A stretch of DNA of 64,000 nucleotides. Source: Paragonimus skrjabini miyazakii. Lineage: Eukaryota; Platyhelminthes; Trematoda; Plagiorchiida; Troglotrematidae. Positions 13,301-26,999 of this stretch are shown piece after piece. The position numbers were made by a program, and so were the translations under genes. Position 1 is the stretch's first letter; each line of letters begins with the position of its first letter. Under the pieces are notes generated by a model. That model was not told the origin of the DNA and did no database searches. It saw nothing but the letters and a program-made list of their open reading frames with translations. The stretch spans positions 131,945 through 195,944 of the forward strand of contig JTDE01000895.1 of NCBI GenBank assembly GCA_014338405.1, written 5' to 3'.

Positions 13301-14600
13301 TGAACTCTAGCTACAAATTCACGAGGCAACCATATTGACCACACATTAGACAAAACTATATAATCACATGTAAACGTGCAACCTCATTTAAATTTATGTA
13401 AACCTCAAATTGCCCGATCGCCTCGCTAGCAGACATGCTAACTGTTTTATCAACTCCACGGAATTCGTTAAGCCGACCGAACGGTAATTTTATTCCTGGT
13501 GCTGATACAATGTGAACTACACACAATACTGATTACACCTTTTGCATTCCTTATGAACATTCCTGGTAACTGTCTTCAAAAAGATGCATTAGACCCGAGT
13601 TTCTTTCTCACTATAGTTTATTATTGATTTAACTACACTAGTGGTGATATTTCAAATAGTGTTAGCTGAAAGGTTTGTGTTAATGCAAAGCTGTGATTAT
13701 TCGTGAGTAAAGCTTAGTTATTACCATCCAAAAACTTCAGCTACCCTTAAGTATATAAATATGTGTCAACACTTATACATGTGCTGGATTATTTTCCCTG
13801 CTGGACGCCGAAGTTGACATACGGTTAATCTGAAAACTAGCAACCTACGAAGGAAGTTGTTAGATCACAATTCTGATAGAGGTAAACATCTGCTAAAGGA
13901 TGTAAGCCACTTTTTGATTCATCCAACAAACTACTGTAAAACGATGTGAACAGCAATGCTAGATGAATCAGCGACAGTATTGACTGAAAGGTCTAACTGA
14001 ATTGATGTAATACGTGTGTTGCTGGTATGTTCTATATGTGTTTATCCACAAATAGCACTCCTATTCAATATGGTGAAGAAAGCGCCGAATGCCGATGGTA
14101 GTTGACCACACTGTCATAAATCCCGGTCACCGTGAGTGTCGAAAGACTCTTGTTATGTTAGGGAGGTACAAGTTATCATTTTGGTGATCAAGTGTTCTGC
14201 TCAGCGATGTCTTAGTTAACACTTACAATGCTACCTAGTAAAAATAACTTTCTTCTGATTTGGCGCCCATATCAACAGTTATTAACTTGTCGTAGGTGCA
14301 AATGTTGCTTGTCCTCAAAAGCTCCATCAACTCACTTGTCGTTTCATGCTGAATGAAGTTCGAACCACACGAACAACATTTAGTGTCTGTTAAGCATTTG
14401 ACATGCCACACGGCAACCATAGTGACCCAGATAAATAAGATGAACGTCGATCACTGCATATCATATCTGTCATCAATATTACTCACAGGGATGTAGTGGA
14501 AGGCATTAATTTTTCATTTGTAGTGAGACATACTAGTGTCTTTTTATGTTGGCGACTATACTTTAAACCTCAAGCATATGAGTAGCTAGTGGTTGTAAGT
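7330..14600. other. No gene seen
   Basis: About 7 kb of A+T-rich DNA. ORFs of 60-90 codons exist on both strands (for example minus 12100-12381), but none carries a motif I know or a convincing splice pair. Confidence 0.5.
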
Positions 14601-14641
14601 TGAGTTATTCGGAGTAAACTGAAATGACTGAGAACTTACAG

Positions 14642-14779
14642 GCGATGACCAAAGTGTATCACATAATGTTGGCGGCATCCGCTGTCAAAAAGAACTGCGG
14701 CAAGAATGTGCTAATTCCAAACGGTGACTTCACAGGGCAGGAGATCCAAGTCAGATTCAATAGCACCTTCATCCAACAA
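14642..14779 (+). CDS. Candidate internal exon, unidentified
   Basis: 138 nt, exactly 46 codons, bounded by GAACTTACAG and CAACAA|GTGAGTAAA, phase 0 at both ends. Codons are markedly richer in C/G at the third position than the surrounding DNA. The product has a basic KKNCGKN stretch and a GDFTGQEIQVRF segment; I recognise no domain. Partner exons were not found. Confidence 0.5.
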
Positions 14780-14789
14780 GTGAGTAAAC

Positions 14790-16740
14790 ATGAGTTATTC
14801 CCAGTCATAAAAACAAAAGTTTTGTTCAACCTAAATTAAGTTCTGTTAATACGAAGTCCGACTCAAAAGGATTGGCTAGCCAGATATGGCCATTTTGCAT
14901 ATTGGTGCATGTTCTACATAGATTTCATGATTTAAACTCTCAAAGTCTTAAAGACTTTAACCAGTAACAAGATTCAAAACCTAACAAGTTATTATCAGTG
15001 ATTATAAATCCTTTAAACATAACTCATAGCAGTATCCTTCATTAACATGGCACAACATTTTTCCATCGTGTAAAGGCAGAAAGAAATGCATCACACATTC
15101 AGCAACAGCTTCCTGGAGCACATTCGTCATTATTTTTGTATCTTGGGTCTTTGCAGCGTTTCCATTCTGATCATTTGATAGCCCTCTCTAAAACATTGTT
15201 TTAGGATACACTGTACAGTGTTTCGTATTCCTGCGGTTGAATTAAGTACTGAGCAGTATGGAGCTGGAAATACATATATTTGGCGGTTCGTTACGTCTAT
15301 GCAGCATGGGAATGACACGGGACGTTGCAACGACTTATAAGTCTAATAACTTGACTGTTCACCCCTTGTGTTCATTGAAAACTTTACCTATTGTCAATAT
15401 GCTTCTTTCGTACATGTATATTGTCTAGGTGTAAAATCCGTCAAACCAGATGCATCGACAGAACCAACTGCATAGAGATTCGAACCGCTATTTCTTGTAA
15501 CTGTGGATTTGCTCTACATCCATGTAACACCCTTCTTTGGCTCTCAGTGCAATGAACATTTAAGTTGGTTCTATCCACCGAAATAACCCCCATAATGTGT
15601 GGATAGCCCAATCGGAACACGATTATACATCAATCAAATGTGTACCATATAGTACAATGCTTATTTTTTCCAAACAACTAAACCTTATACCCAAAAAACT
15701 ACGACTCAATTGATTCCACAACAGTCCGTCCGAATCAGACTACAGAATCAGACTACAGAGGTCTCATTGTCTGCGGCAAATTTATAAACAGGGATAACCA
15801 TTGCGGGCCCCATCTCAGTTACTAGTTTAGTCGCCAGTGGGTCACTGAAACATGTATGAAAGTACATACAGTTTGAAGAATATCTACGAGCTCACCCAAT
15901 ACATCTGTCCGTCGTATGTAGCAAACGAGGAGACCATTTCCCTATATGTGTATACACTGTTCACAAAAATACTACCGTTAGAAAACATAACTTAGCTTTG
16001 TGGCTTTACTAAACCTGAAGGTTTAAATTCTGGTTCACCCGATGTCATACCTAAATAGTTAACAATAGCCTGTAGGTGAACCATAGACTTTTGAAAAGAT
16101 GGAAAATTGTTTCGTCAGAAGGAGATCGTTTCGATGGCATTTCTGGAAAACCTGACGATTCAAGTCATTGTCGAGGGTAATATTTTCATTATGGCAACAC
16201 AATGTCAGTACACGGTAGTGCCATCAGTGGATTTTAGCTTGAACCGTTTGAAAAATCCCGCTTGAGCAGTCATCCGTCAGGTGCCATCTGACAGTAGATT
16301 GGGTGTGCAGCTGGGTCAAAATGTGAGACTCTTCAGTTTCCGACTATTGGACCGTCCCTTTTGGTACGCACTCAATCGCTTGATACAGAACCGAAAAAGA
16401 GAATAGGTGCAGCAACAGCGTTTATTGGAAGAACTAGACGAGTCAGAATTAGGCCACAGAGACTCTAAATTTATGGGGCGAAATTATTACTATACACGGC
16501 TGACAAGATGCATAGCAAATCAAACGTGACAATCAAATGTGGAAGTCAGAGCGTTAGAGCGATTCACGTCATAGGATACATCAAAAAGTGAACGCGAGAA
16601 AACAGTTCAGATAACGTACAGCTGTTCAATCGCGTAGCTGCAATCTGATCAACTGAGTGAGCTAACACATCAATTCACTCGAAGTCAGATCGATCAATCG
16701 ATATGACGTGATTTGCCTTAGCTGCTTCGTTAGGAGATGC
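14790..16740. other. No gene seen; weak open segment at 16100-16500
   Basis: Apart from the 13-mer duplication, only a loosely coding-looking segment between about 16100 and 16500 (plus strand, stops and frame changes, E/L-rich near 16430). It may be a very old element; I cannot assign it. Confidence 0.35.
15733..15758. repeat. Two tandem copies of a 13-mer
   Basis: AATCAGACTACAG occurs twice head to tail. A similar small duplication (TTCCTTTACG twice) lies at about 34842-34861 inside the gypsy LTR. Likely replication slippage. Confidence 0.85.
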
Positions 16741-16764
16741 GTCTTATAATACCGATGTAGCCTT

Positions 16765-16830
16765 GCTACTTAGCCGGTAGGGCGCTTGGAACATACTGTT
16801 TTGGTCGCTGGTTCAAAGGCGGCTGAAGAT
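16765..16830 (+). repeat. tRNA-like SINE fragment
   Basis: A-box-like TAGCCGGTAGGGCGC (about 16771-16785) and B-box-like GGTTCAAAGGC (about 16810-16820), correctly ordered and spaced for a tRNA or tRNA-derived SINE. The B box has A for the usual G after TTC, and the arms pair poorly. Same class as the element at 2.2 kb, though not obviously the same family. Confidence 0.4.
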
Positions 16831-17342
16831 TAGGTTTTCCGCAGTTGTGTCCATTCAAATCATATACGGAAGTATACAACTTGTAGGTAGTCGAAAACTG
16901 TCTATCTCTGGAAAACTAGTTTTTGTTATGAATACCAAACATACCAGTCTTATTTTTACTCTTGAGAACGAGGATGTGTGACGAATATCCTTTTTCTATT
17001 GAGCAGTGAACCGTCATGTAGACAGTTCCGTTTAGACTGAAGAAGAACATTAAGTGGTCAATGTTCCCATTTGTTCATCTGCCACCCATTCAAAAAACAT
17101 GGCTATCTTATTCATGGTTAAATACACAGATTTATAAAGACTTGTAAGGATGAAACAAATACGTGAAATTGGCGTTGAAAAAGTTGTTGTACTGATAGAA
17201 AAACGTTTTATATGGTCTTCGACTACAAGGGAGAGGCGTTAACCGAACTGACAACTCGCGGATTGATTGAAATGACTGATTCAACTGCGAATTTTGTTCA
17301 TGTCCAAAACGACCAAACACGTAACTATGTGCAACATGCTAC

Positions 17343-17489
17343 CAAAAATTGTAACGTCCTTTTCGCATGTCATTCCACGTGTTGATGTGAAGTAGATTAC
17401 GTGGACCGCACGACCCGGTGTCTTTTTCGAAGAATGCGGTGAAATCGAATTCGGCGACAGTCTTGGTGCACCTTGTTGATTCATTGCAT
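17343..17489 (-). CDS. Candidate internal exon, Cys-containing, unidentified
   Basis: 147 nt between acceptor CTATGATATTAG and donor TTTTTG|GTAGCA, phase 2 at both ends. The chosen frame has strongly coding-like codons (TTC, ACC, GAC, CAC, AAC, TAC) and encodes three Cys, an aromatic EFDFTAFFEKD stretch and INTWNDMRKGRYNF. A second frame is also open; I prefer this one on codon use. Function unknown; an extracellular domain is possible because of the Cys but not shown. Confidence 0.5.
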
Positions 17490-17519
17490 CTAATATCATA
17501 GGAGATAAGTTTGCATTTC

Positions 17520-20500
17520 AATTACCGTTCGCTGTGACATCGATTCCAAAAGATTAATTATCGTACTCTTTCTGCAATGGAGGTGATGGAAAATTGTTGG
17601 GTCACTTCAAAACTGTGAGATTACGATAAATTTGTTTAAACGTTAAGATTACCATGGCTACCGATCAAACTCTTGATACAAATAAGGGTTAGTTGTCTTC
17701 TTATCCAAATACTATTCGACGCGACTACATGCTAACGTCATTTTGACTTTACTAGTTTAGTGAGCATTATGATCCAAATTGTTTTGTAATCGGTCCTGTG
17801 ATGAACATTCAAAGACAGGTTGCTACGCCGTACTTGAGACAAAGTTACGGCGGCCATTTCAAACATAATTACGGTCACTGTTTGCAGTACGACTGAACAA
17901 TAGGCTTGGATGTACCAGGGCCATTCACATCCGACCTTATAAAACAGGAACCGAAAAATATCACACCACGGACTTATGGCTTTGGTTTTTGAGGGCCAAA
18001 TCCTACCAAATGGTATTTATCAATACAAGACAAGAAACAGGTGATCATTCGTACGGTCTGTTCGCTCAGGTCAAATTATAAAAACCGTTCGTTAATATTT
18101 AGTCCTAGTTCATAGTAATGAGTGGCATAGAAGGCGATACATAAAAGCGACTATTACTTATCTTAACTGTAGGAATCTCACAGGATTATGGAGTTTGTCC
18201 CACTAAAAATGTTTTGGACGAACAGGCTGTGACATTTAAATCGATTATTTTAACTTAAAAATGTAGAGTATTACAACTTGCTCGTAACTTTGTGTTATTC
18301 TCAATCCATTAATCAATAACATATTAAACACGACGTCCAAACTGTCTGACTTCAGTCGTATTAAAAATTTGTTACGGAAGTCTTACAGATATGAAAACCC
18401 CCGTAAAATCCGATACAGATATTTGACAGATAATGCTTGTACTACACATAGATCCTCAAAACACACCACCTACAGCATTTGCTTATGTGTAGAAATGACC
18501 ATCTCGATACAAACGTTAAGAAAGTGTTCTGCCATATGGGCGTGCATAGTTATCACCCATTCTGTCACCAGTCGACGACCAAGAAGACGTATCAAGGCGA
18601 AATTTGTTGGACTCTATTCAACAAAATACCAGGAACCACTCATGTGTTACTTTAAAGTGACAAATACACCGCTGCAACGGTTCTTCATTTTTTCATGGCA
18701 CCATCACTCCAACATCTTTCTGAGCGCCAGAGAGCTCATACTTGAATTCTGCCGGGTATAGCTCGTCCTACTTAGAGGAAGAACTCAATGAGTACGTCCC
18801 AAAGTAAGTAGGTTTCAAAGGACCTCCTGTATACCTTCACAACCAGAGAGGTGGTAAGGTTTTACGTCATGTTCAAAAGAGCACGTCAAAAGAGAGGGTT
18901 GAAATTATCATAGGGGAAGGGACAACACTTTCCGGTATGACTTAAACTTGCCTCAAACCTTCAAACAACTGAAAACTGGACATTATTCATCTTCACAAAA
19001 ATATTATTCCACTTATTCGCTTAAATACTTTCCTTACTCATTGTAAATCTGAATGTTATTGCTACTGCTTTAACAAATGTCGTTGGTACAGTAAAACTTC
19101 GGTCATTTACGTGCGATCACTCATACAACTAATTACACCAACTATTTTGTGGCTGTAAATTTGATGTTGTGTTAAACGGTTAAGGTGTAGTCATCAATGA
19201 GAGGTACGCTTGAAAGCTAGTCTACTGTAGATCTACGAATGAAAATAATGGTATGGAAGAACGCATTGTACAGCCTATCAAACAAACATCAGCAAGCATA
19301 AGACAACGGCTGACTAGAAGCGACGGCGATAGGTCAATCGTCGGGCTGATTCTGGTAGCTGTGCTACCTGATAGCTGGACCCGATTTTCAGAATATCCCC
19401 ATCTAACCTTCGTTACAAATTATCTGGTATGAAAAATGCTGTTTGAATTTCTGAGAGAGTATTCCACACTAGACGCATCTGTCAGTCAACCGGCATCTTT
19501 GATGTTTTTACTTAACCCGAAATTGTTGTTTCGGTTTGTCAAAAGCCTGTTGCATCATAAGTGCTGAAGTCTTAGTAGAATCTTATCTCCCAAGAATAAA
19601 CCACTTATTAGGTAAATAACAAACACAGAGTCACTTCAGTTGGAGAAACTTGTCTGACTATTGTAGTGGACAGAGTGTTGTGAATTGGTTTGCTACTCTC
19701 CGCTTTACCTACTCTACAAAGGCAACTAACCCCAGAAGGTATGCAGGAAATGCTTAAATATTTGATGCAAAACGAGGACACATCCGTGAGTTTGGCATCA
19801 TGGGAAACCTACCAGATTTGGTAGGTTAGTGGTTAGTAAATGTTATATTGAACTGTATGTGTAGTACATATTTCTTTCACACACTAAACAATACTCGGCA
19901 AATTATTTCCAAACTTTCAGTGGGTTTATCTTTACTGAGGAAATAGTTTTTTTAATTTTAAGTTCGTACAAGGCAGATAACAATAATCTCAGTGTTTCTG
20001 TTGGGCTCTTATTTTGTTAAGAAATTTCTGAATCACCTTGAGTTGAAGTGATTATAAATTTTCCATAGACATTTCTGGATTTGTTTAACTGGTGGGTCTC
20101 ATTGTTTCTGTTTACTTCTGGTAAATAAAATTTCCTAAGAAATGCAAACAGCTTTTTCCGACTGGGGTTAAATTACTGTCATCGGCTTTTTTCAATTTTT
20201 CAAAAATAGTTCGTCGAGCTAGTTTCAATTGTTTTCTTCTAGTCGCGGTGAATAGGTTTGTTAACAGATGAGTTATGGTAAACAAAACGATATTCGTGGT
20301 TCTGGTTGGAACAATCTGCAGGCAGAGTTATGCATTTGATAGAAGGAGAACAAGATTGACAAGTATTTTCTCACTGTGCCTCGAACTCTGCCTCATCTCA
20401 GACTTGAACAATAATAGCAACATACAAATTAACAACGGTGATAAGTAAATGTTTGAACGTTTCAGCTTATGGATATTGTTCTTTAATTAACTCACAAACA

Positions 20501-23500
20501 GCTCCGAGGCTGCTCAATAGACTTGAGACTTAAATTCCTGTTCACTAACACAATAGCGTGAAATATTCCTTTAGTGTTACCAAAAGAAAAGGAGATTTAA
20601 GACAACCAGATTAGATAAGATTGCCGTTAACTGTAACATGTTATCATGACGGATTGCTTTTCTGAACGATAGTTTGAGTAATCTTGAGGTTCTCATATGA
20701 CAAGGGAACACCTGCCCATGTTGCTTAGCGAAACAGTAATGAACTTTAAATGTTGTAATCACGTAGTTGTCTAACTACCCCTTGGTTTTACCTAGCTATC
20801 GGTTTCTCCGGTGAATGTTGCTCTGTGAAGGCAACACCTAGCACGTGCCCAATCAATGCAGATTGTGCAGTTTGATTATCTGATGAATTGCAGCATTGCT
20901 TATGCAATTAGCTCATCTGGTGTGAGCTAAGTTACGGAGACGCCGATGAACGATTGCCGCAAATCGATTCACAGCTTTATCGGGAACGTGCAGCGTTTCC
21001 TAACTATAGGACGGTATGGGTCTCAAAAAGGCACTGTACATCCTTCCTTACAGAGACAACCGGACGTCTTTACTATATCACACGCGAGGCAAATTAACAA
21101 GGGCATCAGATATCCGTGCTAATACGTGAAGACAAGATGATGTTACCCGAGTATGTGTAAGCTAGAGTAAACAGAAGCATGGGGTCGTGGAAAATGTTGT
21201 CAATGAAAGACTAACATACAGATAAATAATTGATGTGTGAGTCAGCCATAGAATGCTGAAGCGACTGTAAAATTGTATCAAAGGCGAACGTGCGACTTGT
21301 GTTATACACTCTATTGTGATACGGTATGCTTACTAATTGAAATAAATGTATAAGTGTATGCAGAGATGTGAACACAACAGTTGAAATTGCGAATTGACAG
21401 TTAGAGTCAATCATAAGTAGATAGAGTCACCATTGAAGAAACCGACTTTTGAAGTAACCTGTTGCGTTTTTGGGAGAAACGCACTCTATACAAACCAGTC
21501 AGTGAATTAACTCTGTTCAGCATAGTCTGCACACTCTTATCAGACGGAAGTGATATCTATCGTTCACAGTGTTCTAGCGTACATCCAGAATGACTCACGA
21601 ATTCTGAGCACCGACCTCGCTCGCCTACAGCAGACTGACTAAGATATCCTGTTCACGTTTTGCGAGTGGCGATGGAGACAGACGATACGTGTGGTTATCC
21701 TCGTCTAACGCTCAAGGTCAGAAGCTGGTTAATTTTTATGGCATGCATTTACGAGAGCTCACTGCTTAATTGCATGTTCTAGTTCGATGTGGTTGAGAGA
21801 GAAATAAACATATATTCCGATAAGTTAATGCATTCATATTTACACACTATATTAAAGTGATAACCAAGCTTTAGCACATCATACTAATGGCCCATGGATC
21901 TTTTCAATTCGAGCTGGACTTTCAGTGTACATCATTTAGAATACAACATCCATCATATTATTGATTTTCAGACCAACTTCACAGAACGAACCTTTGAAAC
22001 AGCGCGAACCGCACAACTGCTTAGTGGTAAATTAATATTATATGCCTTCATTACTGTATTAATACAGGTTTGATTGTTTGTTGTGCTGACTTAGGATGAG
22101 TTGTCGCCAAGCGAACGTCAGCAAAGAATTGACCACATAGTGTTTTTGGCTAATTTCAATCATAACTAGTTTGTATTTGATTCGCATTCAAAATTTCGAC
22201 AGTTTCTTTAAACCAGACTGTCAAGATACCATAATTTGTTCCAGATAATGATTCCAGTTCGGACACAGGTTAACCATGCGCTTGTACATTCTCTCGCCAG
22301 GACGTGTTTGGTATCAAACTATGTAACACAGATGGTTGTCTTAGCATTTGTTTGTCAGAATGCTGGACAGACATGATGGCACTTTGAATCCAGAATAGGT
22401 TAGTTAAACGTACTGTCCACTGTATCATGCTTATGGATTGCCACTCGCAGACTTATCTTGATACAAGATAAAAACGCCAATTCAGAATGTAAACCAACGG
22501 ACGAATGCAGGATCTTTTATAAATATGTCCTTACATTTATAGGGACTTCTGTCATCTCTCAGTTCGATGAAGTATGTTAGTTTCCTGTAATTAACTTGTC
22601 AAATAAAGCATGCTTAAATTTGTTATAGTTAAATCTCGGCTAATTAAATCACCAAGGGCAGTTTAATGACATTGGTTGAAGTGGGCGTTTCAGTAGACCA
22701 CTAAAACCTGCCATAAATACACACATACTTAGCTGGTTACAATCGTGTTCAAGCTAATTTATCACAGTGGTTGGTCTGAACCAGAGAACTTTGCTATCTC
22801 ACTCGGTTTACGCTTCTAAGTGCGTAATCCAACCCATCCACCCTACGGTCAGGAGTAAGTAAGTGAAGTTGGACTGACTGAGAAGAAAACAGTAGAAATG
22901 TACTTGTTGCAGTACAAAAATAAAGATGAAGGATTCTCTTTAGGTGAGCTCTGATCACAGTGGATAAATGTTGAGAGGATGAGACCCGTTAGCAATATGC
23001 AAACACCAAAAAAGTGAAAGCTTACTGAGACATCCGACCAAAAAATGATGAAAACTACAGAGATTAGATTGATATTTCAACAAATCTGGAAAGACCGATT
23101 TGCCAAACATAAGACCTTCAATTGAGCTGAATTAATCAATATTTCGGTTGACCTTAGAACGAATAAGTTCACTTACGATGATAGCGTACTATGTTTTATG
23201 TGGACACTGATAACTTTCCAGTCAGCACTGGTCATAAAGTTATGAGTCTCTAACGATATGTCCAACAACATTGACTGCCTTCTTTTTATGTGCAAAAGAC
23301 ACCAACGAACGGATAACCGACGATCAGGCTAAATAATGGACGCGAATATAAGGCGGTGTTCAGAAGAGTCAGTTGCATTCTGTCGTTGAACTAATTATCA
23401 TTCACCTTAAACAGTATATAATTCGGTAAACATTTTCAAACTGCACACTAATTCATTAATTTTCCATACTGACGATGGGCTTTTCAGTTCTCCTTGTTTA

Positions 23501-24720
23501 AATCGATGTTCCTTCAGTAGACGATTACACCACAGAGCACTACGTACCAACTCCAGAAGCCCGAAAATTCCCACTCCTGGAAATTTCAAAAATAATTTCC
23601 ACTCACACTTTCTTGTGTACTCCTGTATAGTCTCATGTTCTACCTTGAATGGTGTATACAAGTGACTAGTGAATAGCACTATGGTAGAACAGTTTGTGAC
23701 AAGATGCACGCAACGCTTTCCATCACATTCTGTACACACTAATCAACTCATTGAAGTTTTTGCTTCGGTTTGCTGCTCGCACTTACTCCCTCAACAAGCA
23801 ACCTATTCTAGGGAACGTAAAACTGTCTGTTTTTTTTGTGAAACTATTTTCCTCTATCGGAAGACATTCCATGTTTGTAGTATACAACAGAAGCGCGTAT
23901 GGTTAATACCACGGTCTAGTCAAAACATTTTTGTGTCTGAAATTACTACAGAACTTCCAAAAGGAAGTAGATAATGAGTTAAAAATGGATATAACGACTG
24001 TGTAAGCATCATACAATCACTAGCTAAAAAGAAAAAATATATATAAACAGTTCAGAACAAAATGTGAAAAACAAATAACAAACTAAGTAGTGGTAAGCAA
24101 TTTGCTAGTTGTAATCATATAATATAATAATCACAAGTGAGCTGGGGCACCTTTACACCCAGGATCTCATTACCAGTTGTGAAACGTTATAAGCACTTTG
24201 TATGAAAGACCAAGTTCAAGTTCCGGAATCAGTCAGTCAAGGTTACCGGACCCAAATGGAGCTTGCAACTAAGCTTGTACCGCACCACTTACGGCACCAT
24301 TCACATACACGCATCTAGTGCAAACTCGAAGCAGTAAGACAGTAGACCATGTTTGCAGTCCAATTATTCAAAGTTGGTTAGAGGAGCATGTAAATTGAAC
24401 TTTTCGTTCTGCAGAACGAAAAAGGTTCCAGTGGCATATCGTAAGCTACCAAACGATATATTGAAAACAAGGCAAGATGAGATTAACTGAGGGAGTATAT
24501 TAGTGCGCATTATTTTGATTTAAGAAGACAACCAGATATTTCAGTTTGAAGTGAGAAATCAGACGAAACCTTTAGCTTAATAAAGATGAACGACATGAAA
24601 GGTAACAGGACACCATGACCCCAACATTCTGAAAACAGCGGATTATTTACCAAACGACGGGGGCCGCCGGTTAACACCAAGTAAAACATGGATGCGTGTG
24701 AATACATGATTGACTTAGCC
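17520..24720. other. No firm gene; one 130-codon ORF at 18369-18761 (+)
   Basis: The ORF at 18369-18761 is the longest plus-strand ORF in the window, but it is not flanked by convincing splice sites and matches nothing I know. A 110-codon minus ORF at 23407-23739 is equally anonymous. The rest is A+T-rich with stops in every frame. Confidence 0.4.
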
Positions 24721-24724
24721 TAAT

Positions 24725-26340
24725 TGCGCCTAACGTACTCATCGTCTTTTCGTTGGTGGTGCAATTTGAGTGCGTTGGTGGTCTACCAATCAAAACCAGA
24801 CGGATCAGTTGCGGTGTGATTCGTCGCAACGCCATATAGACACCTCACCGCGACCTATGACACCCGTAGTTCTTTTGGGTACTTCGCGCTTGAATTCACG
24901 ACCATACAGCTGTCACTCATTTAACTTTCAGATGCTTGTCCGGATCGTATTCCTCCAGACCGTTCGGTTGAAGTCTAAGTCTTCGCAAGATTTAAAGCGC
25001 ATATTACAATGCGAAATATTTACTTGAACAACATCTTGACCTCGCAGCTTTTAGTCAATAGGATGTCACTTACCCGCTTTTAGCTGAGCGTACAAAAGCT
25101 GTTTTGGGATCCTTTCGTCTGAAATTCCACAGACACGCTCCAACCGACGAAACCCGTTGAGAATCAGCGTGGATTCAGTCTCACCTGTGTCTGCTCGATG
25201 GATTACTACAGGGTTTGGAAAAGTATCCAGTCACCAAATACTCACAATAAGTTTATAGATGGAAACGGTTCAGTCATCCCATATTTCGTTGATATAATGT
25301 CTAATTTTCTCTGCCTTACAGCATCATAGAATACCCCATCGAAACGGAGATCAGCATGCTGGTTTCCATCTTCAGACCGCGGTCCTTCCAGATACATCAT
25401 TCAATATGTCCGAATGCAGCACTTGCCGCGCACACACGTGACAACAACTCAAAGTCTGTGGACAGACTTCTTGACGGGTGGCTAATCAAGTAGCAGACGT
25501 TTACGTAGTAACCAAAAGTGTATTCACTGATGAGAATTTTAGATGCTGGCTCAGCGTTGCAGCCAGGAGGAAACTGAAACCTTTGTTTTTATCAAAACCA
25601 AACCTGACTACCGCGAAAGCCGTGATCATTCTCTGCAGTTCATTTTTCCTGTGCACAAATAACCCACTATCATTTGTGAACGATAGCATTCGAACATTTG
25701 AGTTGCGTAATGGGCTTGTTTCTTGCCAATTACAGGCTTGAAATCATCAGAGATCGATCAATGTCACTACACCTTCCCTGTCATGACAACACATAACAGT
25801 ACAAGTAAATCAACCACCTTATCAACTACCGTGCACAAGGGTTGACTACTCAAAGAACCAGGCGTTTTTTTGACATCCACAACCAGGGTACAAAATGGCC
25901 AGTTGGGTTCAAGGCACTTTCCCTATGGCTGACGAGCAGCTAGCACTATATGAAACACTTTGTGATGGCCTGGGATCCGCATCATTCCCGAGGAAAATTT
26001 GTTCATCATTGAGTCATTGAGTCGGTTTAGCCGGGTTTTTGCTAGACAGTTCACAATACAGCTCGACAAAGCAACTCCTCAATGGCTGTCCATGTTCTGC
26101 CTGATCCTATTATCTTCATATTTAAGTATAACAAGGGCTTCTTTGAACTTCTGCGGGACTGTTTATTGTGCCCAGATGGGCTAAACCAACTAGAGCAAGA
26201 CATGATCTAAAACTGGGTTGCCATGCTTTAATAGCTATCCTGGCAAACCGTGTTTGCTCGTAGCCTCTCGTTTTTACAGCTGACCAATAGAAATCTGAAC
26301 CTCGGTAAGATTTAAGGCGAAAGCAGGTCCTTTCGTTGAT
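24725..26340 (-). mobile_element. LINE family B, 3' half of a non-LTR retrotransposon, decayed
   Basis: Minus strand, from RT palm to C-terminus. Near 25684-25672 the catalytic Y-A-D-D position reads FTND, followed by LF.H...ELQRMITAFA, the usual helix after the catalytic box. At 25126-25090 ISDERIPKQLLY matches the (R)M.DERIPKQLLYGEL block of LINE C-terminal regions common in flatworms. Then W-R-x-T (RTVWRNTI, about 24975-24950) and a degenerate zinc finger WRCD...HQRTQ (about 24850-24775). Homology upstream of 25750 to about 26340 is weaker and inferred. Multiple stops and frame changes: a dead fragment. Different from the LINE at 56-61 kb, which lacks this C-terminal finger. Confidence 0.7.
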
Positions 26341-26999
26341 TTGCTGTAGTGAATTACTTGTTATCCGGTCAATTACAGCAAGCAGATTCAGCATTCTTAC
26401 AGTATCGTTTGCTTCACGTTCTCATAATTTCGCATTATCACACGCACAAAGCGCAAGAAGAGCCGTCCATTAGCGCATTAGCAGCCTATGTAGACGGAAA
26501 TAGTCTTACACGAGTAGTAGAATTCGTTCAGCCCATTGGCAGCGAACGCCACGGTTTGTCTTCGCCTTTTCTTCATAACTTGAGTTCAACATGTGAAAAC
26601 AGTAAGGGTTTCAGGTTTCTTTCTTAGTAGATTGGAGATGACTGCATCATTGTCATATAACTTGTCCGAGTATGTCTTGCACTGAAAACCGATTGCTCTA
26701 ATGGCTGCTGCTGTGAACTGTCTCTTGAGATCTTGTCACATACCGTGAAACGTAGTGGATTTGAAAATGCTTTTGAGACGAATAGCAATAACATGTTGTG
26801 AAATAATCTTCGTTCTTTAGTTCCGCAGCCTCCTAAAACCTAACCTTTGTCACTTGCCGACCAACGAACAATAATCCGACTTACAAATGTGAATAAACAA
26901 CTTGTTCTTGGTTCTTGCACTCAACCTAATGTATCACTCGTGTGTGGCTTACCTCCCTAATGTCGCGTTGTCAGACGATCACGTAATCGGATAAACGGT

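Noticed and set aside
24770..25027. 85-codon plus-strand ORF
   Set aside because: Antisense to the C-terminal region of LINE B.
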